Of a DNA stretch of 42,548 bases, positions 16,281-24,744 are shown piece by piece; the stretch's first letter is position 1; each line of letters opens with the position of its first letter. The notes beneath the pieces are model-generated. The model was not told the origin of the DNA. It saw nothing but the letters and a program-made list of their open reading frames with translations, and made no database searches. Both the position numbers and the translations under genes were made by a program. Source of the DNA: an uncultured Bacteroidales bacterium. Lineage in GTDB: Bacteria; Bacteroidota; Bacteroidia; Bacteroidales; Muribaculaceae. Location of the stretch: positions 1 to 42,548 of the forward strand of contig CACXLJ010000030.1 in NCBI GenBank assembly GCA_902768435.1. Reading direction: 5' to 3'.

Positions 16281-17120
16281 ATGAGATTGAGGAACATTCT
16301 ATTGATATTTGCGTTGATGCTGGGTGGCATGGCAATGGCTCAAAGCCGGGCTGACGGGCAACAACAACCGTCAGGCCACACCGACACCATCACGGTGATG
16401 ACACTCAACCTGCATGCCGGCCACGACGCCAGCCTGCAACAGATAGGCCTGTTCATCAAGCAGCACAACCCCGACTTCGTGGCGCTGCAGGAAGTGGACC
16501 AGAACACCCACCGCGCCAACTGCCGGCATCAGAACGGCCGCGACTTCATTACCGAACTCGCCCACTACAGCGGCATGCAGGGATTGTTCGGCCCCACCAT
16601 CAAGTTCAGCGGCGGCCACTATGGCATAGGGTTGCTCACGCGCCACCAGTTTGTGGATGTGCACAACATCAAGCTACCCCACCCCAACCCGAGAATGGAG
16701 CAGCGTGGACTGCTCCAGGGCTCCTTCGTGCTCCCCGATGGCGACACCATTGTGATGGCGTGCACGCATCTTGAGGCATTCGACAGCCTGAGCCGTGTGG
16801 CGCAGGCCCAGTACATCCTTCAGCACTTTGATAACATGCCTCACCCGGCCATCCTCGCCGGCGACTTCAACGCCCCGCCGCACGACCCTGCCATACAGCA
16901 ACTCCTCACCCAGTGGACCGACTGCACCCCTGCCGACCAGCCCACCTTCAGCACCAGCAAGCCAAGCGAGAAAATCGACTACATCCTCACCCGCCCTGCC
17001 CCATCACGCCCTGCAGGAACAGCCACCTCCTCGTGGCGCATCGTGGAGTCGCATGTCATCCCCACCATTCTCAGCGACCACTTCGCCGTCGTCGCCACCC
17101 TCCTCCTCACCCACCCGTAA
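16281..17120 (+). CDS. Secreted endonuclease/exonuclease/phosphatase (EEP) family protein
   Basis: The 279-residue protein has a signal peptide ending near MAMAQS. It shows the EEP fold's metal and catalytic motifs in order: MTLNLHAGHD, ALQEVD (metal Glu), HYGIGLLTR, ACTHLEA, GDFNAPPHD, KIDYIL and the terminal SDHFAV (catalytic Asp-His). Substrates of this superfamily range from nucleic acids to sugar phosphates and phospholipids, so specificity is open. The ATG at 16281 is preferred over an upstream in-frame TTG. Its last 177 bases occur again at 29297-29473, in the same orientation, after the accessory island. Confidence 0.88.
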   Translation: MRLRNILLIFALMLGGMAMAQSRADGQQQPSGHTDTITVMTLNLHAGHDASLQQIGLFIKQHNPDFVALQEVDQNTHRANCRHQNGRDFITELAHYSGMQGLFGPTIKFSGGHYGIGLLTRHQFVDVHNIKLPHPNPRMEQRGLLQGSFVLPDGDTIVMACTHLEAFDSLSRVAQAQYILQHFDNMPHPAILAGDFNAPPHDPAIQQLLTQWTDCTPADQPTFSTSKPSEKIDYILTRPAPSRPAGTATSSWRIVESHVIPTILSDHFAVVATLLLTHP

Positions 17121-17121
17121 A
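16944..17121 (+). repeat. Direct repeat, left copy (3' end of the EEP gene)
   Basis: This 178-bp stretch runs from ACCTTCAG to one base past the EEP stop codon. It matches 29297-29474 in direct orientation with 9 mismatches and no gaps by my alignment (about 95% identity). The two copies bracket the 12.2-kb accessory block. Confidence 0.95.
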
Positions 17122-17158
17122 AATCCGCATCGCACTAAAAAATCGCAAAAAAACGCAA

Positions 17159-17196
17159 CCTCTGCCACAATTTGGCAGAGGGGTGTTGTATCTTTG
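17159..17196 (+). promoter_or_regulatory. WYL-gene promoter with palindromic operator (regulon site 1)
   Basis: A perfect palindrome, CCTCTGCC-N7-GGCAGAGG (17159-17181), is followed by 7 nt and the -7 box TATCTTTG (17189-17196), 29 nt before the WYL ATG. The palindrome occupies the -33/-7 spacer and would block RNA polymerase if bound. Three other promoters share the layout (23834, 26870, 27685). It is not a terminator of the EEP gene because no T-run follows. Confidence 0.75.
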
Positions 17197-17225
17197 CAGT
17201 GTCAACACTAAAAACACTCTAGACT

Positions 17226-18158
17226 ATGGCAGATTTTGATCGTGGACCGAGCTTGCTGAGCAAGTATGTGTGGCTGATAGAGACCGTCTATAGGGCCAAG
17301 AGGATTCCCTTCAAGGAGATTAATGAGCTGTGGCGCGAGAACAAGGACTTGAGCCGAGGCGAAAATTTGCCCGTGCGCACATTTAATAATTGGCGCGCGG
17401 CCATTCTCGACATTTTCGGGGTGTGCATCGAGAATGAGCATTGTGGCGAGTATCCCTACTATATCGAGAACGAGGATGACATCAGCAAGAACGGACTGAG
17501 TTCGTGGATTTTCAACACCTTTTGCGTGGGCAACGCCTTGACTGGCAGTCAGAGCATAAAGGATCGCATCTTGCTCGAGCATGTGCCCTCAGGGCAAATT
17601 TACCTGCGGCCCATCATCGAGGCGATGAAGGAGAACCGCATCCTCAACATCACCTATTACAGTTACTGGAGAAACGAAGAATACAACTTTGATGTGCAGC
17701 CCTATTGTGTAAAACTATATCGCCAGCGGTGGTATATGGTGGCGCTGAGTGAGGGCTATGACGAGCCGCGCATTTATGCCCTCGACCGCATCCGGCAGCT
17801 ATCGGTTACCGATGTCACATTCAAGATGCCCAAAAACTGGAGCGCCGAGCAGTATTTTGACGGATGTTTTGGTATCATAGCCAATAAAGACATCCACAAG
17901 CAAATCATTAAACTGAAAGTGATGGCCGACCAGGCTCGGTACATACGCGATTTGCCACTGCATGAGTCGCAGCAAGAGATTGAGCGAAACGACGATTTTT
18001 GTATCTTTCAGTATTACCTGCGTCCGCAGTTCGACTTCGTGCAGGAGCTGCTGCACAGCGGCGACACAATCGAGGTGCTGCAACCAAGTTTGCTGCGCCA
18101 CGAGATGGCCGAGATTGTCAATAATATGCACAACATATATAATAACAACAAATCATGA
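17226..18158 (+). CDS. WYL-domain transcriptional regulator
   Basis: The 310-residue protein has an N-terminal winged-helix-like region (about residues 8-65, with PFKEINELW and TFNNWRAAI), a linker, a WYL domain (about 125-200; RQRWYMVALSEG with W169-Y170, then IYALDRIRQL) and a C-terminal WCX-like extension. WYL domains sense nucleic-acid or nucleotide ligands. BrxR and CapW, repressors of defence operons, have this kind of build. It is the first gene of the accessory island, and its own promoter contains the palindrome shared with three other island promoters, so autoregulation and control of the island are likely (inference). It overlaps the exonuclease gene by 4 bp (ATGA). Confidence 0.88.
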   Translation: MADFDRGPSLLSKYVWLIETVYRAKRIPFKEINELWRENKDLSRGENLPVRTFNNWRAAILDIFGVCIENEHCGEYPYYIENEDDISKNGLSSWIFNTFCVGNALTGSQSIKDRILLEHVPSGQIYLRPIIEAMKENRILNITYYSYWRNEEYNFDVQPYCVKLYRQRWYMVALSEGYDEPRIYALDRIRQLSVTDVTFKMPKNWSAEQYFDGCFGIIANKDIHKQIIKLKVMADQARYIRDLPLHESQQEIERNDDFCIFQYYLRPQFDFVQELLHSGDTIEVLQPSLLRHEMAEIVNNMHNIYNNNKS

Positions 18159-18646
18159 CCGACTTTGCAGCAATAGATTTTGAGACCGCCAACTATGACC
18201 GTTCTTCGGTATGCTCGGTTGGAGTGGTCATCGTCCGGGATGGGGCGATTGTGGACAAGTTCTACTCGCTCATCCAGCCCGAACCCAACTATTATAACTA
18301 CTGGTGCACTCAGGTGCATGGCCTGTGCCGCACTGACACCGACGATGCCCCTATCTTCCCCGATGTGTGGGCTCAGATTGAGCCCTTGATCAAAGGCCTG
18401 CCGCTGGTCGCCCACAACCGCCCCTTTGACGAAGGCTGCCTTCGCGCCGTCTTCCGCACCTATCAGATGGATTATCCCGATTACGAGTTCCTCGACACCC
18501 TATCCGCATCCCGCCGCTTGCAACCCGACTTGGAAAACCATCAGCTCCAGACCGTGGCCGCCGCCTGCGGCTTCCAAATGGAGAACCACCACCACGCCCT
18601 CTCCGATGCCGAGGCCTGCGCCTGGATAGCCAGAGAACTGTTATAA
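18155..18646 (+). CDS. DnaQ-like DEDDh 3'-5' exonuclease
   Basis: The 163-residue single-domain protein is related to the DNA polymerase III epsilon proofreading domain. All DEDDh residues are visible: D8 and E10 in AIDFETAN, D92 in AHNRPFDEG, and H146 plus D151 in HHALSDAEA. It trims DNA or RNA 3' ends using two metal ions. It has no polymerase-binding tail, so it is a free exonuclease and not a replicase subunit. It is translationally coupled to the WYL regulator (ATGA overlap), so the pair is expressed together, possibly as sensor plus nuclease. No promoter of its own is seen. Confidence 0.88.
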   Translation: MTDFAAIDFETANYDRSSVCSVGVVIVRDGAIVDKFYSLIQPEPNYYNYWCTQVHGLCRTDTDDAPIFPDVWAQIEPLIKGLPLVAHNRPFDEGCLRAVFRTYQMDYPDYEFLDTLSASRRLQPDLENHQLQTVAAACGFQMENHHHALSDAEACAWIARELL

Positions 18647-18662
18647 CTTCAATCGTTTTGTT

Positions 18663-18694
18663 TTTGGATAAGTGGAACGGTTTTAATAACTTTG
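18663..18694 (+). promoter_or_regulatory. Promoter (TTTG-N20-TAACTTTG) of the zinc-ribbon/DUF262 operon
   Basis: TTTG (18663-18666), a 20-nt spacer and TAACTTTG (18687-18694) match the consensus well, 30 nt before the ATG at 18725. It lacks the GGCA palindrome of the neighbouring promoters, so this unit is probably regulated separately. Confidence 0.62.
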
Positions 18695-18724
18695 CAAGTA
18701 ATAACCATTTAAACTAAATGTGCT

Positions 18725-19300
18725 ATGGCTGATTTTGATATTGAATTCTGTCCACATTGTGGAAAAGAGCTTAATTACACTGCAAATACTTGCTCTGATT
18801 GCGGGGAGGATTTGCCATCGGGCGCTTCATACTGCCCAAATTGCGGAAAAGAAATTGATGATTATGAACTAATTTGCGCTGAATGTGGAAAGACAATCAC
18901 AGAAGAGGACGTTGACAAGTACAATCAACTATCCCAGGAGGAGAAAGCAGCTCTACATGAGGCCTATCTGCAGAAGCAATCTGAGGAAATAGCAAAGTAT
19001 GAGGCGTTGCGAAAAGAAGTAGAGAAGAAAAGAAGAATGGATCGAGAGCAATACAAAATCAGTAAAGCTCAAGATGAAGCGATAATCAATGAAATCACCG
19101 ACTACATTAAATCACAAGTCTCATTTGATTGCAAACTGAGTGCCTCGCTAACTCTTACCTTTATTGAGATAAAGGCTAAAATCGTCGATACAGGTTACAC
19201 AGTCTCTGCAAAATTATATCAAAAGGACAAAGCCACAGCCTTGCCCAAGTTTGTCCAGGCACTGAATGCGATACACAACATTGCTGGCAATTATGATTGA
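18725..19300 (+). CDS. Zinc-ribbon protein with helical C-terminus
   Basis: The 191-residue protein opens with three CxxC-type knuckle pairs (FCPHCGKEL, CSDCGEDL, YCPNCGKEI, then CAECGKTI), giving at least two zinc ribbons within residues 1-60. A charged helix rich in Glu/Lys follows (about 70-110), then an alpha/beta C-terminal region that I do not recognise. No enzymatic motif is visible. It lies 41 bp before two overlapping DUF262 genes and is likely in their operon, where a nucleic-acid- or protein-binding adaptor role would fit (inference). It is more AT-rich than the backbone. Confidence 0.78.
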   Translation: MADFDIEFCPHCGKELNYTANTCSDCGEDLPSGASYCPNCGKEIDDYELICAECGKTITEEDVDKYNQLSQEEKAALHEAYLQKQSEEIAKYEALRKEVEKKRRMDREQYKISKAQDEAIINEITDYIKSQVSFDCKLSASLTLTFIEIKAKIVDTGYTVSAKLYQKDKATALPKFVQALNAIHNIAGNYD

Positions 19301-19341
19301 TTAACCACATTTGCAAACAAGAAACCATTAATACAAATAAT

Positions 19342-21060
19342 ATGGCAGAGAATCGAATAGAACTTAAGTCAGTTGGGGAACTCCTTGGTATGAAGTTCTT
19401 TATACCTAGTTACCAGCGAGGATACAGATGGACCGAATCCCAAGTTAAAGCATTGTTGAAAGACATTTGGGATTTTGATAAATCAAAGGATGGGGAGTTT
19501 TATTGTCTTCAACCATTATTAGTACGAATAAAACAAGAACCTTCCCTTGAAGAAATTAAAAAAGCAGATTCTATTGAAACTGTCAGAAGTATGTTGAAAG
19601 GATCATGGACAGTTATTGATGGACAACAAAGGCTTACCACAATCTATTTGATTCTAAAAGCTCTTGGCAATGAAAAACCATTTGAAATTGAATACGAACG
19701 CCATTCATATATTAATGAGTTGGATAAAATAGGTGGAGTATGTTCAGAAAATATTGAAATACACCATTTAACAACAGCTAGAGAAAAAATCAAAGATTGG
19801 ATAATTAAGGAGAAATTGAACGACACACAGAAAGAGGAGCTGAGAGGAAAATTATTAAACCAAACAAAATTTATCTTCTACAATGTTGGAGAACTTAGCG
19901 ATGATGCGGAGCATGACCTTTTCAAAAACCTAAATTCTGGAAAGATCGCACTGACCAACGCAGAACTTATCAAAGCCTTGTTTCTTAACAAAGTTGGTAA
20001 TGAAGATATAGCGAATAGAGAAGTTGAGCAACGATTGCTTGCAGATGAGTTTGACCAAATTGAAAGGACATTGCGACAAGATGATTTTTGGTATTTCTTA
20101 GCTGGCAATACAGATAAACCATCATCGTGCATAAATCTATTGTTTGATTTGATATTTGAAGCGGATGAAAAGGCTGACAAGAAGAAATATCCAGAATATG
20201 AAAAATTTAGAACATTTTTCTACTTCAATGACAAAATCAATTATGGCGATAGAACTGAATCATACAGTGAGTCAAAAGCTTTATGGAAAGACGTTAGGCG
20301 AACTTTTCATGTAATGGAAGGTTGGTTTAATGATTCTGTTATGTATAACCATATCGGTTATCATAGAGCTGTAAATGGAAAATCGTTAGCAGAAATTTTT
20401 ACGAAATTCGATGCGTCGAAATCCAAGCAAGAATTCAAAGATTGGCTAAAAGAAGAATGTAAAGAATACATAAATTATCCTGAAGAGTTTATGAATCTAC
20501 GCTATGATACTGACAAATCGGGCGTTTTCAAATTGTTACTATTATTCAACATTGCAACTTTGCTCAAAAAGCCACAAGAACGTGTAAAGTTCTCATTTGC
20601 TAACTTCCATAAAAACAAATGGGACGTGGAACACATTTCACCACAAAATCCACAAAATATAGAACAAGTCACAAAGGAATTGGAAAAAGGTAATGTAAAT
20701 GGTGTTTTTACAAACTTGCTAAATAAAATTAACAAAGGAGAAAGTTATGACACGGAACTTAAAAAGTTTTTTGCCACTGATGATGATTTGATGGCAATAG
20801 GCAATTTAACACTATTGATAGCGCACGATAATCGTGGCATTGGGAACGGCTTCTTCTTCAAAAAAAGACAGAAACTTCAAGAGTATTATCAGCAAGGCAG
20901 TTTCATTCCTGCTTGCAGTATGAATGTCTTTATGAAGTTCTATTCCGATAATCCTGAACAAATGATATTTTGGTCAAAAGACGACCGAAAAAACTATTCT
21001 GATAAAATAAAGGACACAATTACCGATTTTTTCTCACAAAAACAGAACAACAATGAGTGA
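19342..21060 (+). CDS. DUF262-DUF1524 protein (GmrSD-type restriction-like nuclease)
   Basis: The 572-residue protein has an N-terminal DUF262 (ParB/Srx-like NTPase) domain with IPSYQRGYRW (21-30) and the signature DGQQR (93-97). The C-terminal part carries the DUF1524 HNH-nuclease pattern WDVEHISPQ (427-435), followed by IGNLTLLIAHDNRGIGN. GmrSD and SspE enzymes of this build cut modified phage DNA using NTP. The ATG at 19342 is chosen; 15 earlier in-frame codons run through the intergenic region. Its 3' end overlaps the next DUF262 gene by 8 bp. Codon use is AT-rich, unlike backbone genes, suggesting transfer. The target is unknown. Confidence 0.87.
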   Translation: MAENRIELKSVGELLGMKFFIPSYQRGYRWTESQVKALLKDIWDFDKSKDGEFYCLQPLLVRIKQEPSLEEIKKADSIETVRSMLKGSWTVIDGQQRLTTIYLILKALGNEKPFEIEYERHSYINELDKIGGVCSENIEIHHLTTAREKIKDWIIKEKLNDTQKEELRGKLLNQTKFIFYNVGELSDDAEHDLFKNLNSGKIALTNAELIKALFLNKVGNEDIANREVEQRLLADEFDQIERTLRQDDFWYFLAGNTDKPSSCINLLFDLIFEADEKADKKKYPEYEKFRTFFYFNDKINYGDRTESYSESKALWKDVRRTFHVMEGWFNDSVMYNHIGYHRAVNGKSLAEIFTKFDASKSKQEFKDWLKEECKEYINYPEEFMNLRYDTDKSGVFKLLLLFNIATLLKKPQERVKFSFANFHKNKWDVEHISPQNPQNIEQVTKELEKGNVNGVFTNLLNKINKGESYDTELKKFFATDDDLMAIGNLTLLIAHDNRGIGNGFFFKKRQKLQEYYQQGSFIPACSMNVFMKFYSDNPEQMIFWSKDDRKNYSDKIKDTITDFFSQKQNNNE

Positions 21061-23287
21061 CAATAGTGCTTCAAACAACTATAAGGAATTGACATTCCCT
21101 TCTTTGTTGAAAGAATATGATAAGATTATCATACCTATGATTCAAAGAGATTATGCCCAAGGCAGAACCGACAAGAAAGCGCAAGAAGTTCGAGCAAACC
21201 TCTTGAATGATATTTTTGACAATGAGAAAAAAAGTATTCACTTCGATTTGATATTTGGGTCTTGTGAAAACAGGAAGGAAAACGATGGGGAAAAGCACTG
21301 TTTTATTCCTGTTGACGGGCAGCAACGATTGACAACGCTTTTCTTGTTGTATCTTTATGGTCAAAAAGCCGGAGAAACAAATACAGAACTTGATTTGTCT
21401 AAATTCTCATACGACACACGACGGGCTGCAACAGACTTTTGTGAAAGCATTACAAGAAAAGAATGGTCTCTCCCTAATGACAAAAAAGTATCCGATGTTA
21501 TAAAGGATTCTGTCTGGTTTATGAATTATTGGGAGAATGACCCTACTGTAGCAGGAATGCTCAATATGTTAGATGCAATTCACGAGAAAGCAGAGGAGAG
21601 TAAAGCAAAAGAGAGATCTTTCCCTAATCTTGAAAGAATCCAGTTCTATTTCTTTGATCTAGAGGCAAGTGGTTTGAACGAGAATCTTTACTTGAAAATG
21701 AACTCTCGCGGCAAACCTTTGACTGCCTTCGAAAATCTTAAAGCATCCATTGAGAAGGTATTACCAGACAATATTAAATCGGATAACGCTAAGAATTGTT
21801 TTCCTGAAAATTCTGATGCTCAAGAATCTTTCAAAGAAAAATGGAAGTCTTGTATGGATGACGATTGGATTAATGCCTTTTGGGATTCAGAACACCCAGA
21901 GAGTACTGACAGGAGCATTACCGCTTTTTTAGTACGTTTCTTGTCTGGTTATTATAAAGCTTACAACGAAGTTGACAAAATATCAGAGGATTTGAAAGGG
22001 ATAAACAGCGAGGAAAATTATGCTGACTTTATTCCATTTGAGTGTATAAAACCAATCTTGTGTTTAGATGGAGTTTTTACAAAATTGGCTAGAGCTTTTA
22101 CAACTATTGGAGATGTTGCGAAAATAAAACCATCATGGGACGAAACTATAACACCAGCAAATCTGTCTGAATATAAGATTATTGCAGTCGTTTTTACTTA
22201 TGTCTTGTTCGATGGTGATAAAGATGCTATGCGATTTGCGTGGAATATGGTGGAGAACACAGTAACAGGATATGATACCTTTATCGCTTATTGCAAACGT
22301 GTAGCAGAAATTCTTAAGTACAGAAATAATGAAAAACATGCTAATAAAGATTTCTATGAAGTACTATCATCTATTAAATTCGATAATCCATCAGCACAAT
22401 TAATCGAGGAAGTTGCAAAAGCCAAACAAATCCACCATGGAGAACCTCGCTCTGATGGCAAATCATGGGAAGATTTAATCGTCAAAGCAGAGAATCACGC
22501 TTTCTTTAAAGGGTCAATACGCTTCTTGTTCACGGATGATAATGGGAGCCCTGATTGGCAAAATTTTGAAACGAAATGGTGCAATGCTTATGACTTTTTT
22601 AATAAAAATGGCATTGCAAAACGTGATTTTTTGGTAAATTATATTAGTTCTCTTAGTGATGATGATATTATTTATCTTGGCACGGAACATGGTTTCTCAA
22701 AAGAATCGTCAATTTGGAAATCAATTCTTCTAGACCAAAGATTAAGAAAAGCGACAAATACATTTCTTATGAATCAAGCTGTTACAAATGATTTTTCTAA
22801 ATTAAAAAAACAATTACTGTTGCTCCTGAATAATATTAGTTCAAATTTAAGGCTGCTTAGAGACTGGAAAAACAACGATGTGGTTTTAACTGATTATTCT
22901 GTAAGACGTGATACACCCAATAACGGTTATGTTTATGCGATAGGCTCTCAGCGGCATAATATAGTATCATCTCTTAAAAATCTTAAAAACACAGATATAA
23001 CTATAGAAATCCCATCTAATAATTCTGGCGAAGAATTCTATTCAGATGAGCGTTCTGCTATAATATGCTATCGAGGACTATACGCAACAATCTATTATAA
23101 AAATTACCCTATCAGATTCGAAGGAAACGATAAATTGTTTTTAATGGAAAAGGATGATCCTGAAAAGTACATGACAGATGCTTCTGGAGATAAGTATTGT
23201 CGCATAATTCTTTCTAATTGTCGCATTGATTCTGTCATTGAACTGATGGACGATTTAATTAACAGTGGCGAGAAATCAACAATGTAA
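21053..23287 (+). CDS. Second DUF262 protein, without a visible HNH motif
   Basis: The 744-residue protein starts with a DUF262 domain: IPMIQRDYAQGR (27-38), then VDGQQRLTTLFLLYLYG with DGQQR at 88-92, and a KMNSRGKPLTAFENLKA segment typical of the domain's later half. I see no WxxEHIxP nuclease signature in the long C-terminus, which is mostly helical with a beta-rich end. It may therefore be the sensing or NTPase partner of the preceding DUF262-DUF1524 protein. The genes overlap by 8 bp and share AT-rich composition. Paired DUF262 genes occur in defence islands. The function here is inferred. Confidence 0.82.
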   Translation: MSDNSASNNYKELTFPSLLKEYDKIIIPMIQRDYAQGRTDKKAQEVRANLLNDIFDNEKKSIHFDLIFGSCENRKENDGEKHCFIPVDGQQRLTTLFLLYLYGQKAGETNTELDLSKFSYDTRRAATDFCESITRKEWSLPNDKKVSDVIKDSVWFMNYWENDPTVAGMLNMLDAIHEKAEESKAKERSFPNLERIQFYFFDLEASGLNENLYLKMNSRGKPLTAFENLKASIEKVLPDNIKSDNAKNCFPENSDAQESFKEKWKSCMDDDWINAFWDSEHPESTDRSITAFLVRFLSGYYKAYNEVDKISEDLKGINSEENYADFIPFECIKPILCLDGVFTKLARAFTTIGDVAKIKPSWDETITPANLSEYKIIAVVFTYVLFDGDKDAMRFAWNMVENTVTGYDTFIAYCKRVAEILKYRNNEKHANKDFYEVLSSIKFDNPSAQLIEEVAKAKQIHHGEPRSDGKSWEDLIVKAENHAFFKGSIRFLFTDDNGSPDWQNFETKWCNAYDFFNKNGIAKRDFLVNYISSLSDDDIIYLGTEHGFSKESSIWKSILLDQRLRKATNTFLMNQAVTNDFSKLKKQLLLLLNNISSNLRLLRDWKNNDVVLTDYSVRRDTPNNGYVYAIGSQRHNIVSSLKNLKNTDITIEIPSNNSGEEFYSDERSAIICYRGLYATIYYKNYPIRFEGNDKLFLMEKDDPEKYMTDASGDKYCRIILSNCRIDSVIELMDDLINSGEKSTM

Positions 23288-23294
23288 ACATTAA

Positions 23295-23804
23295 ATGCTT
23301 CAGTTCATTTCTAATAGTGACCATTATGGGGAGGTGCTTAGTCGAGTGGCGAGCGTGAAGCGCTCGCTGTGGATTGGTACGGCCGATATCAAGGACCTGT
23401 ATGTGGAGGTCGGGAAGGAGAAAAAGCCTTTCCTGGCGCTGATTGCTTTGCTGATTCGGCGAGGGGTTGAGGTGCGGCTGATTCATGCGAAGGAGCCGGG
23501 GCCGAACTTCAGGGAGGACTTTGACAGGTATCCTGTGCTGTATGATCGGTTGGAGCGGGTACTGTGTCCAAGGGTTCACTTCAAGATGCTGGTGTTTGAC
23601 TGCGAGGAGGTGTACATCGGTAGTGCTAACCTCACGGGGGCAGGCATCGGCATGAAGAGCAGCGACAAGCGCAATTTTGAAGCAGGCATCCTCACTGACG
23701 ATCCCACCATCGTGGAACAAGCCATGACGCAGTTCGACGATGTGTGGACAGGCCGCCACTGCCAGTCGTGCCGCCGCGACTTCTGCCCCGACCCGATTGT
23801 ATAA
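23295..23804 (+). CDS. PLD-type phosphodiesterase/nuclease, copy 1, with C-terminal Cys cluster
   Basis: The 169-residue single-HKD protein has H95, K97 and D102 in HFKMLVFDCEEVYIGSANLT, with the GSANLTGAG tail of the phospholipase-D superfamily. Single-HKD members such as Nuc and BfiI dimerise to build one active site and cleave nucleic-acid phosphodiesters. The C-terminus carries Cys156, Cys159 and Cys164 (HCQSCRRDFC), a possible metal knuckle. It is about 80% identical to the protein encoded at 25810. It lies 7 bp after the DUF262 pair but is more GC-rich, so it may belong functionally with the downstream module rather than with DUF262. Confidence 0.85.
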   Translation: MLQFISNSDHYGEVLSRVASVKRSLWIGTADIKDLYVEVGKEKKPFLALIALLIRRGVEVRLIHAKEPGPNFREDFDRYPVLYDRLERVLCPRVHFKMLVFDCEEVYIGSANLTGAGIGMKSSDKRNFEAGILTDDPTIVEQAMTQFDDVWTGRHCQSCRRDFCPDPIV

Positions 23805-23833
23805 TTTTTATTGAAAAACATCTATTTCCTGCA

Positions 23834-23871
23834 CCTCTGCCGCAATTTGGCATAGCTCCATTTTAATTTTG
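23834..23871 (+). promoter_or_regulatory. Promoter with palindromic operator (regulon site 2), RecA-like operon
   Basis: CCTCTGCC-N7-GGCATAGC (23834-23856) is identical to the WYL-gene operator at 20 of 23 positions, including most of the N7 core. It is followed after exactly 7 nt by TAATTTTG (23864-23871), 26 nt before the ATG at 23898. Confidence 0.72.
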
Positions 23872-23897
23872 CTCGAAATTAAAATAACACGAGCGAA

Positions 23898-24740
23898 ATG
23901 AGCGAAATTGTAAAAATGCGGGATGTGCGGTTTGATCCAGGTCTGTTTGTGAACTATCGTTCTGGGACGGTCCTCGACAACTTGCTGTGCAGTTATCAAG
24001 GACTGCCGAAGGGAGTGAACTACATGGTCATTGGCGACCCAGGCGTGGGCAAGACCACCATCATCCTCGACCTGATAGCCAATATTGAGCGCCAAGCGGC
24101 AGGAACGCGCATTCTCTTCATCAGTGCCGAGATGAACGAGATAGACCTTGCCGTGTACGTGCAACGCTATCCCAAGTTCGGCGACCTGAACATCATGTTT
24201 GTCGAGTCGGACTTCGACGGAGGACGCCACCATCTGCAGGAAATCGAGGCGGTGCTGCAGCAAGGTTGGGACATCGTGGCCATCGACTCATTCTACGAGT
24301 TGCAGGGTATCGTCAAGGAGGAAGAAGACATCACCATGCGGCTGGCTGAAACCAAACTGCTCTCACTTATAAAACGGCACAACAAAGCCGAGAACGACAC
24401 GCGCACCAACACCACCTTTCTCACCATCCAGCAGGTGACCAAGAGCGGTGCCTTTATCGGCTCCAACCGCCTGAAGCACATGATTACTGCTATGATGGAA
24501 CTACGGCTCGACAATCCCAAGAACATCTACAGCGACCGCTATGTGGTGTTCTCCAAGCATCGCCGAGGTGATGTGGGCGTGAAGCTGTACTATAACCTCA
24601 GCAGCACAGGTGATGTCTCGTTTGATGAGCAACGCTATCGCCAGGAACTGCAACTGCGCAATTTGCAAAGCAGCGTTTCGACACAGCTTCGCGACTTCGC
24701 CACCCAATTCGACAATTTGTTTAATAACGAAATACAATAA
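23898..24740 (+). CDS. RecA/RadA/DnaB-fold ATPase
   Basis: The 280-residue protein has a RecA-type core: Walker A GDPGVGKTT (46-54), a strand ending in FISAEM (74-79; Glu at the place of the catalytic Glu in RadA/DnaB), Walker B IVAID (126-130) and a motif-3-like TFLTIQQVTKSG stretch. About 45 residues follow the core as a predicted helical tail. It lacks the zinc finger and Lon domain of RadA and the N-terminal domain of DnaB, so it is a stand-alone ATPase. It resembles phage/mobile-element RecA-like proteins more than housekeeping RecA. It is first in a tight four-gene operon under regulon site 2. The start follows the promoter by 26 nt. Confidence 0.83.
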   Translation: MSEIVKMRDVRFDPGLFVNYRSGTVLDNLLCSYQGLPKGVNYMVIGDPGVGKTTIILDLIANIERQAAGTRILFISAEMNEIDLAVYVQRYPKFGDLNIMFVESDFDGGRHHLQEIEAVLQQGWDIVAIDSFYELQGIVKEEEDITMRLAETKLLSLIKRHNKAENDTRTNTTFLTIQQVTKSGAFIGSNRLKHMITAMMELRLDNPKNIYSDRYVVFSKHRRGDVGVKLYYNLSSTGDVSFDEQRYRQELQLRNLQSSVSTQLRDFATQFDNLFNNEIQ

Positions 24741-24744
24741 CATT

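Noticed and set aside
17159..17181. Palindrome as a terminator of the EEP gene
   Set aside because: No T-run follows; a promoter -7 box lies 7 nt downstream, and the same palindrome is found before other promoters.
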